Assembly: GCF_033963835.1 (NCBI RefSeq)
Contig: NZ_JAXBME010000005.1
Location: 294,372-358,371, forward strand
DNA: 64,000 nt
From: Cytobacillus sp. IB215665
GTDB taxonomy: Bacteria > Bacillota > Bacilli > Bacillales > SM2101
Direction of reading: 5' to 3'
Each line of letters opens with the position of its first letter. Position 1 is the stretch's first letter. The notes beneath the pieces are model-generated. The model ran no database searches. It saw only the letters and a list, made by a program, of their open reading frames with translations, and was not told the DNA's origin. The position numbers were made by a program, and so were the translations under genes. Shown here one piece after another: positions 1 to 9,612 of the stretch.

Positions 1-1
1 T

Positions 2-1057
2 CGAATTTTCTCATATACGAAACATGAAATGAACAAATCGAACTTTAATGAATTAGCGAATGCGGTGAAATCAGGTTTAACTAATAAAAAACTCATTCAT
101 GAACGTACGAAAAAGATTCTCTATTATATTCGAGAAACGATTACTTATATTTTGCAAAAACGCATTGAGAATGAACAAGCGTTAACGAATGAAATACAAT
201 CACAAGAAGAAATGGTATTGAAGCTAAATGGGGCAATTAACCAATTAAGTGATATAGAGAAAGAAAAAGTACAAGTGATTATAAATATGTTCAGATCGCG
301 GAAAGAAGAGTATAGATCGGAATTGGAAGACAATATTCCAAGAATATTAAAAGAATGTTCAAATATGATTAGTGAGCGTAGTGATTTAGGAACGATCCAT
401 CATCAAATTAATGAAGAAATGAACATGAGAATACAACAATATATTGAACAAACGATTTTACCTAAATTACGCGATTCTATTGAACAATGGGTTGAAATCT
501 CGGGAGAAGTACTACGAGATAGTCAGGAATTTTTAACTGAAATGAGCGTTGAATTTAACAAGATATATGAAGAAGAAAAAGTGAAATTAGAATGCGACTT
601 CAAAATATTAGATGATTGGCGAAGAGATGCTAATAGATTGGCAGTAAAAACACATTTTACAAAACAGAATATCTTTTTGAGGCGAACTCCTTCTCAGATG
701 ATGCTGAAGAGTGCTGGAAAGTTGTTTGGAATGCTGCAGCCAAATAATGAAATGATATATAATAAATACAAAAGTTTTGTTGAAAATGAGGATTACGTTG
801 ATGTAACAGATGCCTTTACAAATCAATTGCTAGAAAGGTTCAATTGGTTTGAACAATCATTAGCAGAGGATATATCCTCTTTCTTTACACAACCGCATCA
901 AGTGTTAGATGATAGTTTACAAGAGATGAAACAAGAAATTGACCAAAATTCTGAAACGTTAATGAATATGAGATCAAATCCGCATTTAGTAGATGACCCT
1001 GTATCGTTATTTACTTTAAGACATAAACTACAGGAACAGTTAATAAAAAACAAATAA
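2..1057 (+). CDS. C-terminal part of a coiled-coil protein, possibly a dynamin-like GTPase
   Basis: The frame is already open at base 2 and runs through the ATG at 29, so this is most likely the 3' part of a gene that begins before the window. The visible 350 or so residues are almost wholly helical and charged, with heptad-like stretches (roughly residues 30-110 and 160-200 from the ATG), no signal peptide and no membrane span. No GTPase motifs are visible; they would lie upstream. The helical stalk-like composition recalls C-terminal regions of bacterial dynamin-family proteins, but I recognise no diagnostic motif. A decayed MITE-like repeat follows it. The coding call is firm; the family is a guess. 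Confidence 0.45.
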   Translation, partial: RIFSYTKHEMNKSNFNELANAVKSGLTNKKLIHERTKKILYYIRETITYILQKRIENEQALTNEIQSQEEMVLKLNGAINQLSDIEKEKVQVIINMFRSRKEEYRSELEDNIPRILKECSNMISERSDLGTIHHQINEEMNMRIQQYIEQTILPKLRDSIEQWVEISGEVLRDSQEFLTEMSVEFNKIYEEEKVKLECDFKILDDWRRDANRLAVKTHFTKQNIFLRRTPSQMMLKSAGKLFGMLQPNNEMIYNKYKSFVENEDYVDVTDAFTNQLLERFNWFEQSLAEDISSFFTQPHQVLDDSLQEMKQEIDQNSETLMNMRSNPHLVDDPVSLFTLRHKLQEQLIKNK

Positions 1058-1125
1058 AATGATTGATGGGTGCTACTTATCGTTATTTAGATTTATACTG
1101 AGATGAGACTTAAGTGTTGTTGTCA

Positions 1126-1232
1126 GGCCGTTTTTGTAATATAGCTGCTATTATTACTAAATTAGAACTGAAAACTGAGACTATATACGGTTGTCAATTT
1201 ACCGAAAAACTATAATCAATGCAAAAACAGTG
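1126..1232 (+). repeat. Decayed MITE-like repeat copy
   Basis: Starts GGCCGTTTTTGTAA and ends AATGCAAAAACAGTG, with internal pieces (GCTGCTATT, TATATACG) in the order seen in the better copies at 4623 and 10465. Shorter than the 160-bp full form. Confidence 0.4.
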
Positions 1233-1288
1233 ATATAAAATTGTAAAAAAATTAGGACTACAAAAATATGTATAGCAAAGGAGTTACA

Positions 1289-2755
1289 ATGACAAGTAAA
1301 AAAGGAATCGGATGGAGCTTAAATCATAGTTATGCTCGTTTACCGAAGTCATTCTTCTCTAGTTTAAGCTTAAACCCTGTACGATCACCTAAGTTAATAA
1401 TACTTAACGAGCAAGTTGCAGCTACACTAGGGTTGAACGTCCAGGAACTACAAAGTGAAGAAGGGCTCGCGACACTTGCAGGTAATGATGTTCCTGAAGG
1501 TGCTCAGCCTATTGCACAAGCTTATGCGGGACACCAATTTGGGCACTTTACTATGCTAGGGGACGGTCGGGCTTTACTAATAGGCGAACAGCATACACCT
1601 GAAGGTGAGCTTGTTGATATTCAGCTAAAAGGTTCAGGTAGGACGCCATATTCCCGTGGTGGTGATGGTCGTGCAGCTCTTGGACCGATGTTGCGGGAGT
1701 ATATTATTAGTGAGGCGATGCATGCTCTAAATATCCCCACTACACGTAGTTTAGCAGTAGTAACAACTGGTGAGCCAGTTATACGTGAAACGGATTTAGC
1801 AGGTGCTATATTGACTCGTATCGCTGCTAGTCACATCCGTGTTGGTACTTTTCAATATGTTCGGAATGGGTGTACAGTTGAAGAACTCAAAATACTGGCA
1901 GATTATACTTTGGATCGGCATTTTCCTGATGTCGGTGCCGATGAAAATCGATACGTTGCATTACTTCAGGAAGTAATCGAACGCCAAGCTATACTTATTG
2001 CAAAATGGCAGCTTGTTGGCTTTATCCATGGAGTAATGAATACTGATAACATGACCATTTATGGAGAAACGATCGATTATGGTCCTTGTGCCTTTATGGA
2101 TCATTATGATGAAGCTACGGTGTTCAGTTCGATTGATACACAAGGACGCTATGCTTTTGCTAATCAACCAATGATAGGTGGATGGAACCTTGCAAGGTTT
2201 GCTGAATCTTTGTTGCCCCTACTACATGTTAATGAGGAACGAGCAATTGATATCGCTCAGGAGAAGATTTCAGCATTTAATGGTATATTTTATAGTCATT
2301 GGCTTTCAGGTATGAGAGCAAAGCTTGGCCTGTTTAATGAAGAGGAACAGGATGAACTACTTATTAAAGATCTTTTAACAATGATGCAAGAGAATCGTGC
2401 TGACTATACGAATACATTCCGTGCATTAACTTTTGATACTTTACAAGATAATGTAATGTTTAAGACAGGGGAATTTGTTACTTGGTATGAAAGATGGCAA
2501 GCGAGGTTAGAAAGGCAACAAGAATCGAGCGCTGCATCGAAACGGTTGATGAAGGGTAGCAACCCTGCAATCATCCCCCGCAATCATCGGGTAGAGGATG
2601 CGCTAGACGCAGCAGTAGAAAGAGGAGATTATAGCGTGATGGAGCGGCTACTACACGTTCTTTCGAACCCATACGACCACACTTCGGAGCAGGTTGAATA
2701 TAGCACACCACCAGAACCATCAGTCAAACCATACCGAACGTTTTGTGGTACATGA
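1289..2755 (+). CDS. selO: Protein adenylyltransferase SelO (YdiU/UPF0061 family)
   Basis: SelO is a pseudokinase-fold enzyme that transfers AMP from ATP to Ser/Thr/Tyr of target proteins and is linked to redox control. Family motifs are clear: [11 protein letters not shown] near residue 80, [11 protein letters not shown], the [26 protein letters not shown] block (about 115-140), HGVMNTDNM with the metal-binding Asn/Asp, and a C-terminal FCGT with the conserved Cys. At 488 residues it is full length. The start is the ATG at 1289, six bases after AAAGGAG; the in-frame ATG at 1268 lies upstream of that site. It stands alone and ends in a strong hairpin terminator. Confidence 0.93.
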   Translation: MTSKKGIGWSLNHSYARLPKSFFSSLSLNPVRSPKLIILNEQVAATLGLNVQELQSEEGLATLAGNDVPEGAQPIAQAYAGHQFGHFTMLGDGRALLIGEQHTPEGELVDIQLKGSGRTPYSRGGDGRAALGPMLREYIISEAMHALNIPTTRSLAVVTTGEPVIRETDLAGAILTRIAASHIRVGTFQYVRNGCTVEELKILADYTLDRHFPDVGADENRYVALLQEVIERQAILIAKWQLVGFIHGVMNTDNMTIYGETIDYGPCAFMDHYDEATVFSSIDTQGRYAFANQPMIGGWNLARFAESLLPLLHVNEERAIDIAQEKISAFNGIFYSHWLSGMRAKLGLFNEEEQDELLIKDLLTMMQENRADYTNTFRALTFDTLQDNVMFKTGEFVTWYERWQARLERQQESSAASKRLMKGSNPAIIPRNHRVEDALDAAVERGDYSVMERLLHVLSNPYDHTSEQVEYSTPPEPSVKPYRTFCGT

Positions 2756-2803
2756 TTGGGTGGCGAAATCGGTTTTAATCTTAAAACCTCAATAAAACTA
2801 AAT

Positions 2804-2850
2804 AAGTTCCACTAATAAGTGTTGAGATTCCCATATTAGTGGAACTTTTA
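2804..2850 (+). terminator. Rho-independent terminator after selO
   Basis: AAGTTCCACTAATA pairs perfectly with TATTAGTGGAACTT across a 16-base loop, followed by TTTAAAA. The remaining 390 bases to 3246 hold no gene I can support; a reading frame at 3007-3243 has no ribosome binding site. Confidence 0.75.
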
Positions 2851-3246
2851 AAAGGTTTCAGCCGTCAAGTAATTCTGTTATTAATTATGATTATGTATAT
2901 ATTGCTTATTTTGTAGTCAACAATAAAAACGGCACTATCCTAAATGCTAAGCTGTCCATATGTGAGTAATAAACACTATAATATAACAAGATTTTAATTG
3001 TAAACAGTGAACATACTACAGAATAATGTCTTTATCCAGAACTTTATCAGTGTTTTCGAAAAGTGTCGAATTTATTTGAAGGTCCTTTTGTGTATTTCAA
3101 TCAGGAGAAGACTTAAAAAGAAGGCGTTTTTTACAATGACTGCAACAGCAACCCTAGAGCCGTACAAAGCCTTTACTGTTCAAAATGTATTGATTTTTTA
3201 TTGTGAAGGAAAAGAGGAGATCAATAACAATTTACGTAATTAATAT

Positions 3247-4419
3247 TTACGTATTAGTATATTTTACAACTGGCCACTTCTCTTTTCGTAAAGCGTTCAT
3301 TAGATCTGGCCCAACATGCAAATTAGCTTTCACTAACTCATGTGGTGTGAGAGCTAACCATTGATTTAAAGATATATCTTCAAAGCGGTTACTCTTAAAA
3401 ACTTCTAAAAACCAAAGACTTTCTTCTCCGATGTTTTGTATATAATGTCCGAAAGCAAACGGGACATAACCGACATCTCCAGCCCGATAATTAAAGGTTC
3501 GCGCGGTACCTTCTGCTGCAAATACTGTCATTCTTCCTTTACCAGTAAGGTAATATTGCCATTCATCTGTGTTTGGGTGCCAATGCATTTCTCTCATGGC
3601 ACCAGGCTTGATTTCAACTAGAGCAGCTGCAATCGTAGTTGAAACAGGAAAATTGGTAGAATCAACGATTCGAACAGTTCCTCCAGAAGTTATAATTGGC
3701 TCTTGTGCCATTAAACGATGCGTAAAGCTCTTAGGAACAGTTCCATAGGGGCTTTGAATAGCTTGAATGTTAATAGGCTTAGGAACTTGTGCTTGAAACA
3801 TGTATCGTTGCTTGGTAGGTATATGAGCAAAAGCACTTTCAGATACTCCAAAGTTATTAGCCAGTATATCCTTTGGTGTATGAGCAAACCAGTCTGAGAG
3901 CATAAAGGTATCGCTCTCCGTAAAATTTCCATCATCAAAAACGAGTAAGAATTCACAGCCTCCATCCAATCCCTGAATCGAATGTGGAATGCCTGGTGGA
4001 AAATACCAAAGGTCACCTGCCTCTACATCTGCAATAAAGTTTCTACCATCCTGATCAACTGCTGTAATCCGTGCTTTCCCTAGAAGTAAATAAGCCCACT
4101 CGGCTTGTTTATGCCAGTGTAACTCACGTACGCCACCGGGGGTTAGACGCATATTGACACCTGCGATGGTAGTTGCAATTGGTAGTTCTCTAACAGTCAC
4201 TTCTCGTGCCCATCCTCCGTGATATAGATTCATTGGTGTATCAGAAAATGAGAACTTTAGATTAGGTATTCTGCCAGCATCAGTCTTAGGAGGGACGAGC
4301 ATATCTGGGTTTTCAATATCTCTCAAAATGTCTCTAGGTCCAAGATCAGTAGCACCTGCTCCATCTTCCCTAATTGGCTGAGGCACATCGTCCGAATGAA
4401 TCTGATGTCGTTTTTTCAT
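3247..4419 (-). CDS. oxdC: Oxalate decarboxylase (bicupin, OxdC/OxdD type)
   Basis: Converts oxalate to formate and CO2 using Mn in each of two cupin domains. Both metal sites are visible: [10 protein letters not shown] with downstream PPGIPHS in the N-terminal cupin and [11 protein letters not shown] with FAFGHY in the C-terminal cupin. The lid that decides decarboxylase versus oxidase activity in Bacillus OxdC (SENS) reads TESD here, keeping the catalytic Glu but changing its neighbours. About 390 residues, normal for the family. The start is the ATG at 4419, eight bases after AAGGAG; the upstream GTG sits on top of that site. There is no signal peptide. Monocistronic, with no neighbour of related function. 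Confidence 0.92.
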   Translation of the reverse strand: MKKRHQIHSDDVPQPIREDGAGATDLGPRDILRDIENPDMLVPPKTDAGRIPNLKFSFSDTPMNLYHGGWAREVTVRELPIATTIAGVNMRLTPGGVRELHWHKQAEWAYLLLGKARITAVDQDGRNFIADVEAGDLWYFPPGIPHSIQGLDGGCEFLLVFDDGNFTESDTFMLSDWFAHTPKDILANNFGVSESAFAHIPTKQRYMFQAQVPKPINIQAIQSPYGTVPKSFTHRLMAQEPIITSGGTVRIVDSTNFPVSTTIAAALVEIKPGAMREMHWHPNTDEWQYYLTGKGRMTVFAAEGTARTFNYRAGDVGYVPFAFGHYIQNIGEESLWFLEVFKSNRFEDISLNQWLALTPHELVKANLHVGPDLMNALRKEKWPVVKYTNT

Positions 4420-4622
4420 TATGAACACTCCTTGATATGTGATCCTAACGTTGGTTGTTTATGATATATAGTTTATGAATTCGATGTTACCCATATGTCC
4501 ATTGAAAAAGTTATAATAATCATAATAAAAAAATTAAGAAAATTAACAAAAAACACTTGAAAGTGACAATGTCGTCACTTAAAATAAAGTATGAATAGTG
4601 AGCATATTACATAATAACTTAT

Positions 4623-4782
4623 GGCTCTTTTCGTAAAACTTTGTTTTTTTATTACAAAATATACAGAATGTTTAGTTTTATGAGAGCTCAGTAATTGTAA
4701 AAGTAGAAAAGATGCCGCGATCGCTAGATGTATACGTACTTATATCTTAGAACGAAAAGCAACAACTATTGTGAAAACAGCC
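4623..4782 (+). repeat. MITE-like repeat, full-length copy
   Basis: Begins GGCTCTTTTCGTAAAACTTTG and ends in CGAAAAGCAACA plus GTGAAAACAGCC, 160 bp, with the internal GATGCC and GTATACGT blocks of the family. It fills most of the gap between oxdC and the S9 peptidase gene, so the peptidase promoter may lie in or beyond it. Confidence 0.75.
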
Positions 4783-4815
4783 TAAATGAAATCTACTAAT
4801 TAGGGGGAAGATGGA

Positions 4816-6603
4816 GTGGAAACATTTAAAAAACCAGATGTAGAACAATTTTTACGAGCATATAAAATACAAGATTTTGTTGTAAGTAGTGATGAAAGTC
4901 AACTTATTTTTAGTACGAATATTAGTGGTAAGTTTAATTTGTGGGCAATGGATTTACCAAATGAATTTCCATATCCACTTACATTTAATGATCAAAGCTG
5001 CCATGGGCTTCAGTATGACAAGAATGGAAAATTTGTAATCGTAGCATTTGATCATGAAGGGGACGAAAATGCTCAAATTTATATGATTCCTCCACATGGT
5101 GGCGAAATACAGCCAGTTAGAACCTCAGAAGGTAAACGTCACATTTCACCAATTTTATCAGATGATGGCAAACGTTTATACTATACATCTTCAAAAGATG
5201 AACCGACTTTCCTAAAGAGTTATTGCTATCACCTCGATTCAGGGGAAGAACAGGTCGTTCATGATGGGGAAGGTGCGGCTACATTTTTACTAGATATTAG
5301 TCCTAGTGAAGAGAGCTTTATTATTAGTAAGCTTTTCTCTAACACTCACAAGCTATCCTATGTAAAAGTAAATGAGGAGATCATTTCCTTAACACCAGAA
5401 ACGAGTGAGCAGCACACTGTAACAGATGCTATATATGTTTCAGAGACAGAAATTTTTCTAATAACTGATTATGGTGAGGATTTTTCATATATTGCTAAAT
5501 TTAATATTGAAACTAAAGAGTTTAACAAACTAGTTTCAGTACCTGGTGCAGGGTTCAAAATGATTAAATATGATAAACAACATAAACAACTATACGCTGT
5601 TAGCGAAAAGGGTGTTGAAGATCTTCTATATCGATACGAAATAGATTCGAAGCAATTAGAAGAGGTTGAGAGTCCAGTAGGAGAGGTTCAAAAGTTAACT
5701 GTTACAGAAAGTGGTCATTTATATTTATTAGGCACTTCTGCTACGAAGCCAGCAAATATTTATAAAAAAGAAAGTAACTCACATACATGGAAGCAGCTAA
5801 CAAACAATCGTGTGCTCGGTGTAGATGAGCAACAGTTAGTCGATCCCGAAGTAATTAAGTATGAGTCGTTTGATGGACTCGAGATAGAAGCACTCTTCTT
5901 TAAAGCAAAAGCTACAAATAGTAATGGTCATGTTATTTTTTGGCCACACGGTGGACCTCAGTATGGTGAACGTAAATTCTTTAGAGGTGTGTTTCAATAT
6001 TTAATTAGTGAAGGGTTTAGTATTTTTGCACCTAATTTCCGAGGCTCTACTGGATATGGATTAAAGTTTACAAAAATGGTTGAAGGTGATTGGGGACATG
6101 GTCCACGCCTTGATAATATTGAAGGGTTAGAATACCTAATTAAAAATGGCTATGCAGATCGAGATAAGATTTTCCTAATAGGTGGAAGCTATGGTGGCTA
6201 CATGTCGTTATTGCTCCATGGAAGACATCCGGAATATTTTAAGGCTGTAGTGGATATTTTTGGTCCTAGTGATTTGTTTTCGTTTATTAATTCTGTACCT
6301 GAGTTTTGGAAACCAATCATGGATCAATGGGTTGGAAACCCGGAAAGAGACAAAGAAAAGTTAATTGAGTATTCTCCGATTACATATTTAGATAGCATGA
6401 ACAAACCAATGCTTGTTATTCAAGGAGCAAACGACCCACGTGTTGTAAAAGCAGAATCAGATCAAATCGTAGCTGCACTACAAGAAAAAGGTCGAGATGT
6501 TGAATATATGGTGTTAGAGGACGAGGGACATGGATTTTCAAAACTGGAGAATGAGTTAAAAGTGTATAGAACTGTATCAGCATTCCTTGAAAAATATATG
6601 TAA
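4816..6603 (+). CDS. S9 family peptidase (prolyl oligopeptidase/acylaminoacyl peptidase type)
   Basis: Cytoplasmic serine peptidase acting on short peptides. An N-terminal beta-propeller (about residues 20-340, with repeated SPxxSxDGKxLYY-like blades) is followed by an alpha/beta-hydrolase domain. The catalytic triad is visible: Ser458 in GGSYGGYMS, Asp540 in GANDPRV and His572 in DEGHGF; HGGPQ near 380 forms the oxyanion region. There is no signal peptide. The GTG start at 4816 follows GGGGGA by seven bases; an overlapping ATG at 4811 is in a closed frame. The length of 595 fits Bacillus homologues. It is probably monocistronic. Confidence 0.9.
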   Translation: METFKKPDVEQFLRAYKIQDFVVSSDESQLIFSTNISGKFNLWAMDLPNEFPYPLTFNDQSCHGLQYDKNGKFVIVAFDHEGDENAQIYMIPPHGGEIQPVRTSEGKRHISPILSDDGKRLYYTSSKDEPTFLKSYCYHLDSGEEQVVHDGEGAATFLLDISPSEESFIISKLFSNTHKLSYVKVNEEIISLTPETSEQHTVTDAIYVSETEIFLITDYGEDFSYIAKFNIETKEFNKLVSVPGAGFKMIKYDKQHKQLYAVSEKGVEDLLYRYEIDSKQLEEVESPVGEVQKLTVTESGHLYLLGTSATKPANIYKKESNSHTWKQLTNNRVLGVDEQQLVDPEVIKYESFDGLEIEALFFKAKATNSNGHVIFWPHGGPQYGERKFFRGVFQYLISEGFSIFAPNFRGSTGYGLKFTKMVEGDWGHGPRLDNIEGLEYLIKNGYADRDKIFLIGGSYGGYMSLLLHGRHPEYFKAVVDIFGPSDLFSFINSVPEFWKPIMDQWVGNPERDKEKLIEYSPITYLDSMNKPMLVIQGANDPRVVKAESDQIVAALQEKGRDVEYMVLEDEGHGFSKLENELKVYRTVSAFLEKYM

Positions 6604-6633
6604 TGTGAGTAAATAACTATGGGGCTGTCAAAT

Positions 6634-6660
6634 TAGTCAATACTTGACTTTTTGAGGCTC
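6634..6660 (+). terminator. Probable terminator after the S9 peptidase gene
   Basis: AAGTCAA/TTGACTT-like short stem (AGTCAA TAC TTGACT) followed by TTTTT. Small stem, so moderate confidence. Confidence 0.4.
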
Positions 6661-6767
6661 CTTTTGAATGTGTATAATAGTTTTTTCACCTTTAGCTTTG
6701 TTCCCTTTTATATATTGTTCAGCAAATCACATTTAAGAAAAGATCAATTGTTCAAAGGAGAGTCTTT

Positions 6768-7094
6768 ATGCCCTTGTATAACAAACTCGTTCGTGATTAC
6801 ATTCCTAAAATTATTGAAGAATCAGGAAAGAATTATCGAATTAAACACTTATCAGATGAAGAATATACGGAAGAATTGAAGAAAAAACTAATAGAAGAGG
6901 TGCAGGAATATCTTGATGCTAAAGATCATGAATCTGCTGTAGAAGAGTTAGCTGATGTACTTGAACTCATACATGCATTAGCAAAAGTTCATCATGTAAC
7001 CATTGAAAAAGTTGAGGAAAGGCGAGATTTAAAGAACCAAAATAGAGGTGGCTTTAAAGATAAAGTGTTTCTCATTGATGTGGAGGATCATTAA
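6768..7094 (+). CDS. MazG-like nucleoside phosphate pyrophosphohydrolase
   Basis: Small all-alpha NTP pyrophosphohydrolase-like protein of 108 residues. It starts YNKLVRDYIPKII, the usual opening of the phosphoribosyl-ATP pyrophosphohydrolase-like subgroup, and carries the metal-binding pattern EEVQEYL then EELADVLELIHAL (ExxE...ExxD). A C-terminal RGGFKDKVFL is conserved in this subgroup. Family members remove non-canonical or phage-modified nucleotides; the substrate here is unknown. The ATG follows AAAGGAG by seven bases. Not part of the his operon, so a HisE role is unlikely. Confidence 0.85.
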   Translation: MPLYNKLVRDYIPKIIEESGKNYRIKHLSDEEYTEELKKKLIEEVQEYLDAKDHESAVEELADVLELIHALAKVHHVTIEKVEERRDLKNQNRGGFKDKVFLIDVEDH

Positions 7095-7140
7095 GAAAAG
7101 TAAAACAACTTGATTTCAAAGCTTGTAGAACCGAACAGCT

Positions 7141-7178
7141 ATGTTTACCCCATCTTATAATTAGGAAGGGGTAAACAT
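7141..7178. terminator. Perfect inverted repeat between convergent genes
   Basis: ATGTTTACCCC pairs exactly with GGGGTAAACAT across 16 bases. It sits between the MazG-like gene and the convergent lipoprotein gene, so it may end both transcripts, although there is no clear T-run. Confidence 0.45.
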
Positions 7179-7245
7179 ATGTCAGGTTAACATCATTTGC
7201 TTATCTTTCAAAGACTTCTTAGTAGCCTAGAATAGAACGACATAA

Positions 7246-7665
7246 TTAGTTACCTGATACTACATCGATAGGTATTTCTTGACCATTACTAAAAAACCGA
7301 ATGTATTCATAATCCTTATCTTTATTTATCTTATACAATACATGATTATTTAATGTCTTATTAGTATAATCGTCAGTTTGATCTTTGTTAAACCGAACGT
7401 TTATTGTATCATCAGTAGCTTCTACATTAAAATCCGTATAGTAAGTAGCTGGATCTCCTTGTATTACATTTTTTCCGTTTAAAAGCACATAAAGTGCTTT
7501 TTCGCCATCAAAAAAAAGATGAACTCCATTTTCGCTCTCCACCGATTCGAAAAATCTCTTAACATCTTTATCAACATGGTTCATAGTTGTTTCTGAAAAA
7601 GTTAAACCTGAATTGCATCCTACTAAAAATAAAACAAGTGTAAATAGTGATAAAAGCTTTTTCAC
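7246..7665 (-). CDS. Small predicted lipoprotein of unknown function
   Basis: 139 residues with a lipoprotein signal: MKK, a hydrophobic stretch, then the lipobox LVGC with the Cys at 17. The mature part is polar and beta-rich (for example HLFFDGEKALYVLLNG and YEYIRFFSNGQEI), suggesting a small extracytoplasmic domain tethered to the membrane. I recognise no named family. The ATG follows a GGGGG-type site at good spacing. It is convergent with the pyrophosphohydrolase gene. Confidence 0.75.
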   Translation of the reverse strand: MKKLLSLFTLVLFLVGCNSGLTFSETTMNHVDKDVKRFFESVESENGVHLFFDGEKALYVLLNGKNVIQGDPATYYTDFNVEATDDTINVRFNKDQTDDYTNKTLNNHVLYKINKDKDYEYIRFFSNGQEIPIDVVSGN

Positions 7666-7922
7666 TAATAATCCCCCTCATACTTCATATCTGTATTTTA
7701 CATTAAATGGGTGATATGATTGTGCTAAATTTTCCGTTAACTTATTAGATATTAATATTCTTATCTCTTTTTAAAAAGTTTTTACTATATACCCTATGTT
7801 GAAAATAAAGATTATAATCGAATTGTTTGTATACATCGGAGGTAGGGAAGGTGCATTGGGTTGTTGTCATTGTAATTTTATTTTATTATAGAAAACAAAC
7901 TATACAACAATGGGGTGATCAT

Positions 7923-8144
7923 ATGGCAAATATAAAATATGAAGTAATAGATAACTTTGGAGTTCTTTCTGAGTCAGCGAAAGGTTGGACAAAAGAGCTC
8001 AGAAGTATTAGCTGGAACGATAGAGAGCCGAAATTTGATATTAGAGAGTGGTCTCCTGATGGCGAAAAAATGGGTAAAGGTATCACAGTTACGAAAGATG
8101 AATTGATTAAGCTCAGAGACATGTTAAATACGATGGAGCTGTAA
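7923..8144 (+). CDS. YdbC/PC4-type single-stranded nucleic acid binding protein
   Basis: A 73-residue protein matching the YdbC family, relatives of the PC4 transcription coactivator fold that bind single-stranded DNA. The family signature is visible in YGVL-like NFGVLSESAKGWTKEL, then SWNDREPKFDIREWSPDGEKMGKGIT and a final helix KDELIKLRDML. The ATG at 7923 follows GGGGTGATC; a longer frame begins at 7827 but its N-terminal extension is not family-like. Confidence 0.85.
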   Translation: MANIKYEVIDNFGVLSESAKGWTKELRSISWNDREPKFDIREWSPDGEKMGKGITVTKDELIKLRDMLNTMEL

Positions 8145-8701
8145 GTCCTAGTGTTTTTTAAATTTATTCAAATCGAAAGTAATCTATCGTTAATATTATT
8201 TTCCATGTAGCGGTTGTTTGCATGATATCGATTACTGCTATAAGAGCGAAGAAGAGATTACATTCTTTTATTTTTATCAGCCTGTTCACTTAAGAGCTTC
8301 AATTGTACATAAGTTCTTACAGAGCAATGTGTTGAAATTTCTTGAGGCTGACTTTTGTGTCAGCCTCTTAGTTATGCGCATTTTATCCTATAACTGAATA
8401 TTAAGGAATCATTCTGTATTTAATAATGGAGATGAGGATGTTAAATTTTGTAAATTTTAATGTTTACGAAAGGATCTCTTGTAACTATTATTAAGTGGTT
8501 TTATACGTTTGAAAAGATACTCAACGCTTGATTTATAATTATTAGTATGACAAGAAACATTTAATGCGCAAACAGTCTGTTTATTTTACGCTTTTTGGGA
8601 AAACATGAATAACATTTAAGGTGTCCTATCATAAACTATAACTAAACCTATACATGCTATAATTGCAGTACACAAACAATATTTTGATTGAAGGTGATGT
8701 G
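8145..8701. other. Gap without a gene between the YdbC-type gene and bluB
   Basis: Holds an inverted repeat GAGGCTGAC/GTCAGCCTC at about 8344-8368, probably the end of the upstream transcript, and a very decayed MITE-like copy near 8460-8578 ending AATGCGCAAACAGTCT. I see no cobalamin riboswitch in front of bluB. Confidence 0.4.
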
Positions 8702-9364
8702 ATGTTCTCTAATGAAGAACGAGATGCCGTTTACAAGGTCATCGGCAGAAGAAGAGATATTCGATCCTTTTTATCTGATCCATTACCTGTAGATGCTATT
8801 CAACGAATTCTTCAGGCAGGGCATAGCGGTCCATCAGTTGGATTTATGCAGCCATGGAATTTCATTTTAATAACTACAGATGAAGTGAAAGAACAGTTAG
8901 CTTGGGCGGCGGATAAGGAACGTAAAGCATTGGCCATTCATTATGAAGGGAAGAAGAAAAACAACTTTTTAGATTTAAAAGTTGAAGGTTTAAAGCAAGC
9001 GCCACTAACGATTTGTGTTACATGTGACCCTACACGCGGTGGTTCACATGTACTCGGGAGAAATTCGATACCTGAAACGGATATTATGTCGGTTTCATGT
9101 GCCATCCAAAATATGTGGTTAGCCTCTTGTGTCGAAGGAATTGCACTAGGTTGGGTAAGTTTTTACAAAAAGAATGATGTTAGAGATATACTAAATATTC
9201 CACCTCATATTGACCCAGTTGCACTTCTATCACTTGGTTATACAGATCATTACCCTAAAGCTCCTTTGCTAGAAATCCATAACTGGGAAAAGCGTCAAGA
9301 TCTACAAAAATTAGTTTTCTATGAAACATGGGGAGTTAAAGGGGAGTTGCATGAAGAAGTTTAG
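8702..9364 (+). CDS. bluB: 5,6-dimethylbenzimidazole synthase (BluB)
   Basis: Oxygen-dependent flavin destructase that turns reduced FMN into 5,6-dimethylbenzimidazole, the lower ligand of cobalamin. It is a nitroreductase-fold protein: RRRDIRSFLSDPLP at the N-terminus (FMN phosphate binding), SGPSVGFMQPWNFI (about 35-50), a central SHVLGRNSIPETDIMSV block with the conserved Asp, and the C-terminal ALLSLGYTDHYP. 220 residues from the ATG at 8702, which follows AAGGTGATGTG; an in-frame start at 8663 has no site. It stands alone without other cobalamin genes. Confidence 0.88.
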   Translation: MFSNEERDAVYKVIGRRRDIRSFLSDPLPVDAIQRILQAGHSGPSVGFMQPWNFILITTDEVKEQLAWAADKERKALAIHYEGKKKNNFLDLKVEGLKQAPLTICVTCDPTRGGSHVLGRNSIPETDIMSVSCAIQNMWLASCVEGIALGWVSFYKKNDVRDILNIPPHIDPVALLSLGYTDHYPKAPLLEIHNWEKRQDLQKLVFYETWGVKGELHEEV

Positions 9365-9451
9365 TACTTCGGATTGGGATCAACCAAAAATTGATATTGT
9401 GTAATGTACTATGCTCAGTTCTCATTACGGAATAGATGTATATATGGACAA

Positions 9452-9479
9452 CCGCTTGCTGCTACGTGTGAGCAAGCGG
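9452..9479 (+). terminator. Hairpin after bluB
   Basis: CCGCTTGCT pairs with AGCAAGCGG over a 10-base loop, 87 bases after the bluB stop. There is no T-run, so it may be a weak terminator. Confidence 0.4.
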
Positions 9480-9521
9480 AAGAGCACTTGTAGATGAAAG
9501 ATCCGAATAAAATAGTACGCT

Positions 9522-9587
9522 GACCCGTAAATATGTGAAACTGACTCGAAAAAGGAGTGAAAAGACCTGTAATTATGTGAAACTGAC
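9522..9587 (+). repeat. Two-copy 24-bp direct repeat
   Basis: Positions 9522-9545 and 9564-9587 share 22 of 24 bases, ending in ATGTGAAACTGAC; period 42. Both are followed by an A-run. Function unknown. Confidence 0.6.
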
Positions 9588-9612
9588 ATAAAAAAATAGT
9601 AAGGGCAAACTC

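Noticed and set aside
3007..3243. 78-codon reading frame after selO
   Set aside because: GTG start without ribosome binding site, no family resemblance, and it follows a terminator.
8600..8701. Cobalamin riboswitch upstream of bluB
   Set aside because: No B12-box-like GCCACTG element or multi-stem layout could be found.
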